From NCBI GenBank assembly GCA_905331475.1, contig CAJNYU010002055.1, positions 124,001 through 188,000 on the forward strand: a stretch of 64,000 nucleotides of DNA, written 5' to 3'. The notes under the pieces were generated by a model. It did no database searches. It saw nothing but the letters and a program-made list of their open reading frames with translations, and was not told the origin of the DNA. This document shows, piece after piece, positions 61,032 to 64,000 of this stretch (position 1 is its first letter; the number at the start of each line of letters is the position of its first letter). Source of the stretch: Rotaria socialis (taxonomy: Eukaryota; Rotifera; Eurotatoria; Philodinida; Philodinidae). Position numbers and translations under genes: made by a program.

Positions 61032-62030
61032 AAAAGTATTTATACAGAATATTGTTGTTATGATGTCAAACCCACGTATAAAACATCATATCGTCTTCTA
61101 TAAGTTAGTTAGATTCACTCGTCAGTTAATATAATAAATTTCAAAAATATTTGGTTAAATATTGATTTTACACAGATTAGCTGCTTTTAAATATTTTCAG
61201 TAGTTTCTTGGAAATAACTTGATACGAATGTTACATCGAATTGTATTCTTTTTTAAATTTCAAATTGTATGATGCAACCTATCGGCATACAATGCATGAT
61301 TTTAGAAAGTTACTGATTCGAAGAAATGTTTCAAAAATGAATGACGGAAATAGTCATTAGTGCCCGCCATATTTTACCTTTTATTTATAACGGAAATAAA
61401 TTAGCTATTTCCTTCTATCTACTCGAATGCGAACAGTAAAATGTAAAGAAACGATTGTCATAGAAATGACAGTCAAAACAAAGAAAACCGATCAATATCA
61501 AATAGAAGAAAGAGACAAAAAAAGAAAACACTCAAAGCCCTTATTCGTTAAGTAATACTCTAAACACAATGATGATCATTATATTGTACATTAATGAAAA
61601 ATATATTGAACAAAATAGATGTTTACAATGCTATTTCAATACTGAAATCCCTTTTGAGTTACATGATGAAACTTACTCTACGATTTCCCATCAGTTACGA
61701 ACTCATGGCGAAGTTCACTTTACTACAAAACATTACAATATAGATCTGAAAGAAAAAGATGATAAAGCAACAATTTGTAATAGTATAGTATTATTTTCGT
61801 TTTAATACAAGTATTTACAAAGGCACAAAATATAAACTTCGAAACTATTCTCAAAAGACTAAGTATTATAAGCCATTCAAAATGCGATTAAAAAAGCAGC
61901 GTTTGCTTCTATATAATCTACAGAAATATGCGATAGTTATAACAAAACATTGTAAGATTAACAGACAAATATTATACCAGAAAGTTAATGACTAGAATCT
62001 ATGAATAAAAAAAAATAAGCATTGCGGTAA
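61032..62030. other. Intergenic DNA, one unsupported open frame
   Basis: A 78-codon ATG-started frame (61569-61805) with a few cysteines has no recognised similarity. Otherwise nothing is supported. Confidence 0.3.
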
Positions 62031-62300
62031 TTAATTAAAAATTGCCAATGGAAAATGTTTGATATGTGTATGCCATTGGGATGAGATTTGAAAGAATTTA
62101 ACATTACTCCATTCTTGTCCGTCAACGTTCACTTGAACATAAAATTTTATTTATGATTTAGTTGTAAATGTAATATATTTACCTTTTAATTCTACATTAT
62201 GTGATTTTGATGTACAAACGAGACGATTGATTCCCATTATAATTTGAGGTTCAGCTACTTTAGCATTTGATAAATCTTTCATTTTTTTACCAAATTTCAT
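62031..62300 (-). CDS. Unrecognised small protein, 2 exons, 72 aa (or C-terminal exons of a larger gene)
   Basis: Exons are 62183-62300 and 62031-62131 (minus), with donor GTAAAT and acceptor GTTCAAG. The joined frame is 219 bp. It reads MKFGKKMKDLSNAKVAEPQI, then MGINRLVCTS, VNVDGQEWSNVKFFQISSQW and ends FPLAIFN. An acceptor-like TTTTTTGTAG just before the ATG means the exon could instead be internal (starting at 62302). The upstream neighbour, a metalloprotease, starts only 50 bp away on the other strand, leaving little room for a promoter. The alternating hydrophobic pattern suggests beta strands. I do not recognise the family. Confidence 0.5.
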
Positions 62301-62351
62301 AACTACAAAAAACGAATATGCATAGAAACGAAAAGTTTTATTTAAAAAAAA

Positions 62352-63115
62352 ATGTTATTCAAATCTTCTGTTGATCTTCTTATTTACTTATGTATTTTGT
62401 TTATTATTATAATTAAATGTACTAACTCAAATAAGAGCCATTTAAAACGTTCTAAACGAGATGCATCCGATTATCAAATAAGATGTACAGAGCATACTAC
62501 TGCAGTTGATCAAATTTTTCCAAACATAAAAAATCAAACAAGAAAAAAACGTTTTGTTCTTTTTCCAGAATTTCAAATTTATCTAGACGATTGGCGTTAC
62601 ATACATAATCCACGAGAATTCGTTTATTGGATTGCAAACTTCTATCCAAATAGAATCAACACTAGTTATATTCATCGTTGTATAAAAGATATTATTCAAC
62701 AAATTAACAACGTTATAGATAAAGATATAATTATAAAAGAAGCATCGGATCCAGGCGAAGCAAATTTTCATTTTACTTTTTTGGATTATACAAAATGTCC
62801 TACGGATGATGTGTCTGAGGCGGATATTGATAATATTAAAATATTAGAATCACTCGATATCTATCCAGTTGATGTAACTAAAGAAAGTCGATATCGTGCG
62901 CATGGTGGAATACATCTCGTAGAAAATGATAGGCCAATCTCAACAATTAAATTGAATATGCAACAAAAATTTCTTAGTTCAGATGATCTTGTTTATGATC
63001 CAGCTATATATACATGCATTGAGGAAACAAATGAATGTGAAATTGATACATATTTTGTTTTACTACATGAAACATTACATGGATTTGGTATTGAAGTAAT
63101 TATTTACATTCAATC
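62352..63115 (+). CDS. Secreted zinc metalloprotease, matrixin-like, first exon (catalytic motif split or truncated)
   Basis: The frame opens with a signal peptide (about residues 8-25) and has two basic cleavage sites, HLKRSKRD and TRKKRFVL. The second lies just before the presumed catalytic domain, where furin-type activation sites sit in many matrixins. The exon ends with HETLHGFGIE, matching HExxHxxGxxH up to the residue before the third zinc-binding His, followed by a donor GTAATT at 63116. The HExxH glutamate is present. A next exon beginning with His would complete the site, but none is evident up to 64000. No cysteine-switch PRCGxPD is visible in the propeptide, so latency would differ from classical MMPs. 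Reading through the donor adds a hydrophobic tail ending at 63173. Confidence 0.65.
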
Positions 63116-63173
63116 TATTCTTTTTTTGTCCGTAGATAGATTGTCTTTCGTTCATTTAAATCTTCTAGACTAG

Positions 63174-64000
63174 AAAAAGAGCGTAAATCAGATTTTTCAT
63201 AGTTATAAATTTTCCGATTCGTTTGTGTAGAATTCATAACAGAGATTGATATCAAGAACATAGTTTTGAGAATAAAATTTACTTAAGATATAAATCATTT
63301 CTATTTTGATAATGACTGTTGAAAGGATAGATGCATGAGTTAACAAATTATGAAGACAAATTTAAGCTTTGCCAATCATTCGAAAATTAGACTCCTGGAA
63401 ATTTTCATTTTAAACTTAATAATAGTTTTCTTGTTTTCTCCATGTTACCTTATCGTTGTAGAACTGAAACTACCACTTGCATAAGTAATTCCTATGAATT
63501 CAAAATGCATCATAGTCTTACATAGAGATCTAGACATGAATGTATAAAGATCTTGGGATCGATAAAAATATGTAATTAGTTTTAAGTGTGTTCACGTTCG
63601 TTTGTCAACGAATCGTTAAAAGGCAATGAGAAGCTTGTGACACCTATTTAAAATGCTATAAATGAGACTGTAGTGAGGTCTTTCACAAGCTCAATTATGT
63701 ATATTAGAATCGTGTGTGTTGTGTTTTTTTTGGATCCGAAATGTAATCATTAATTCATATGCGAATTAATTATAACTATTGTAGACTATTGATTGATTGA
63801 TTGATTGATCAAATTCAAGATGCCGAATTCCCCGAGAAACTCGTAGTTTCTGCTGCTCATTTCTCTTGCTTTCGGATAGATAGCATGCAACGAGCCGACA
63901 TGAAAACATGTAGATTAAGAAACATTAACACGTTGAAATATACAAAAGAAAACTACAATGTTCGAAGACACAGTTCCAAAAGCGATCGTGATGTATGAGA
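63174..64000. other. Downstream of the metalloprotease exon; no second exon found
   Basis: A (TTGA)n tract lies at about 63787-63808. An open frame from 63801 has no recognised similarity. No exon completing the HExxHxxGxxH motif was found, so the gene either has a long intron running past the window or is truncated. Confidence 0.4.

Overview
The window is AT-rich eukaryotic nuclear DNA carrying intron-rich protein genes. Most introns are 45-150 bp with GT..AG borders and T-rich acceptors, and the code is standard. The animal-type gene set (Musashi, ORMDL, SLC66A3, a lysosomal-type acid phosphatase, an acid-sphingomyelinase-like phosphodiesterase), the compact introns, the very AT-rich intergenic DNA, an F-box gene of a kind I associate with bdelloid rotifers and the many small terminal-inverted-repeat elements suggest a bdelloid rotifer (Rotaria-like). 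That assignment is inference. I saw no tRNA, rRNA or CRISPR. There is a single N at 13570 and a 10-N gap at 50708-50717.

Layout. 1-17.9 kb is mostly non-coding. It holds several inverted-repeat elements (680-1658, 2887-3073, 5666-7350, 7480-8756, 15427-15911, 16060-17026), one likely secreted-peptide exon (9921-10172, minus) and a decayed fragment of the SLC66A3 gene (about 14400-14870). 17.96-23.08 kb is a gene cluster: SLC66A3 (plus), an EF-hand protein (minus) and an SMPDL3-type phosphodiesterase (minus). 23-27 kb is empty apart from a 364-bp fold-back element. 27.0-30.8 kb holds a cyclin-box protein and ORMDL (both minus). 31.5-35.4 kb is a 3.9-kb transposon with long terminal inverted repeats and a broken transposase-like gene. 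It carries two younger MITEs and lies immediately downstream of a truncated F-box gene. 36-38.2 kb has two more MITE-like elements. 39.06-39.81 kb is a Ly6-like cysteine-rich protein gene. 43.88-54.88 kb is a 14-exon Musashi gene with two candidate internal first exons and two intronless membrane-protein genes nested antisense in one intron. 58.18-60.03 kb is an 11-exon membrane-anchored histidine acid phosphatase. 62.0-63.2 kb has a small two-exon gene (minus) head-to-head with the first exon of a zinc metalloprotease (plus).

Reconstructed coding sequences for SLC66A3 (219 aa), SMPDL3 (518 aa), cyclin (243 aa), ORMDL (153 aa), Ly6-like (188 aa), Musashi (416 aa) and acid phosphatase (417 aa) all keep frame across every predicted junction and sum to whole codons, which strongly supports those models. 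Several products act in endolysosomal or ER lipid and phosphate metabolism (ORMDL, SMPDL3, acid phosphatase, PQ-loop transporter), but they are independent genes and nothing indicates an operon or cluster function. The most unusual features are the nested transposon complex at 31.5-35.4 kb, the two possible RRM2-only start exons and nested genes of Musashi, and the candidate secreted-peptide exon.
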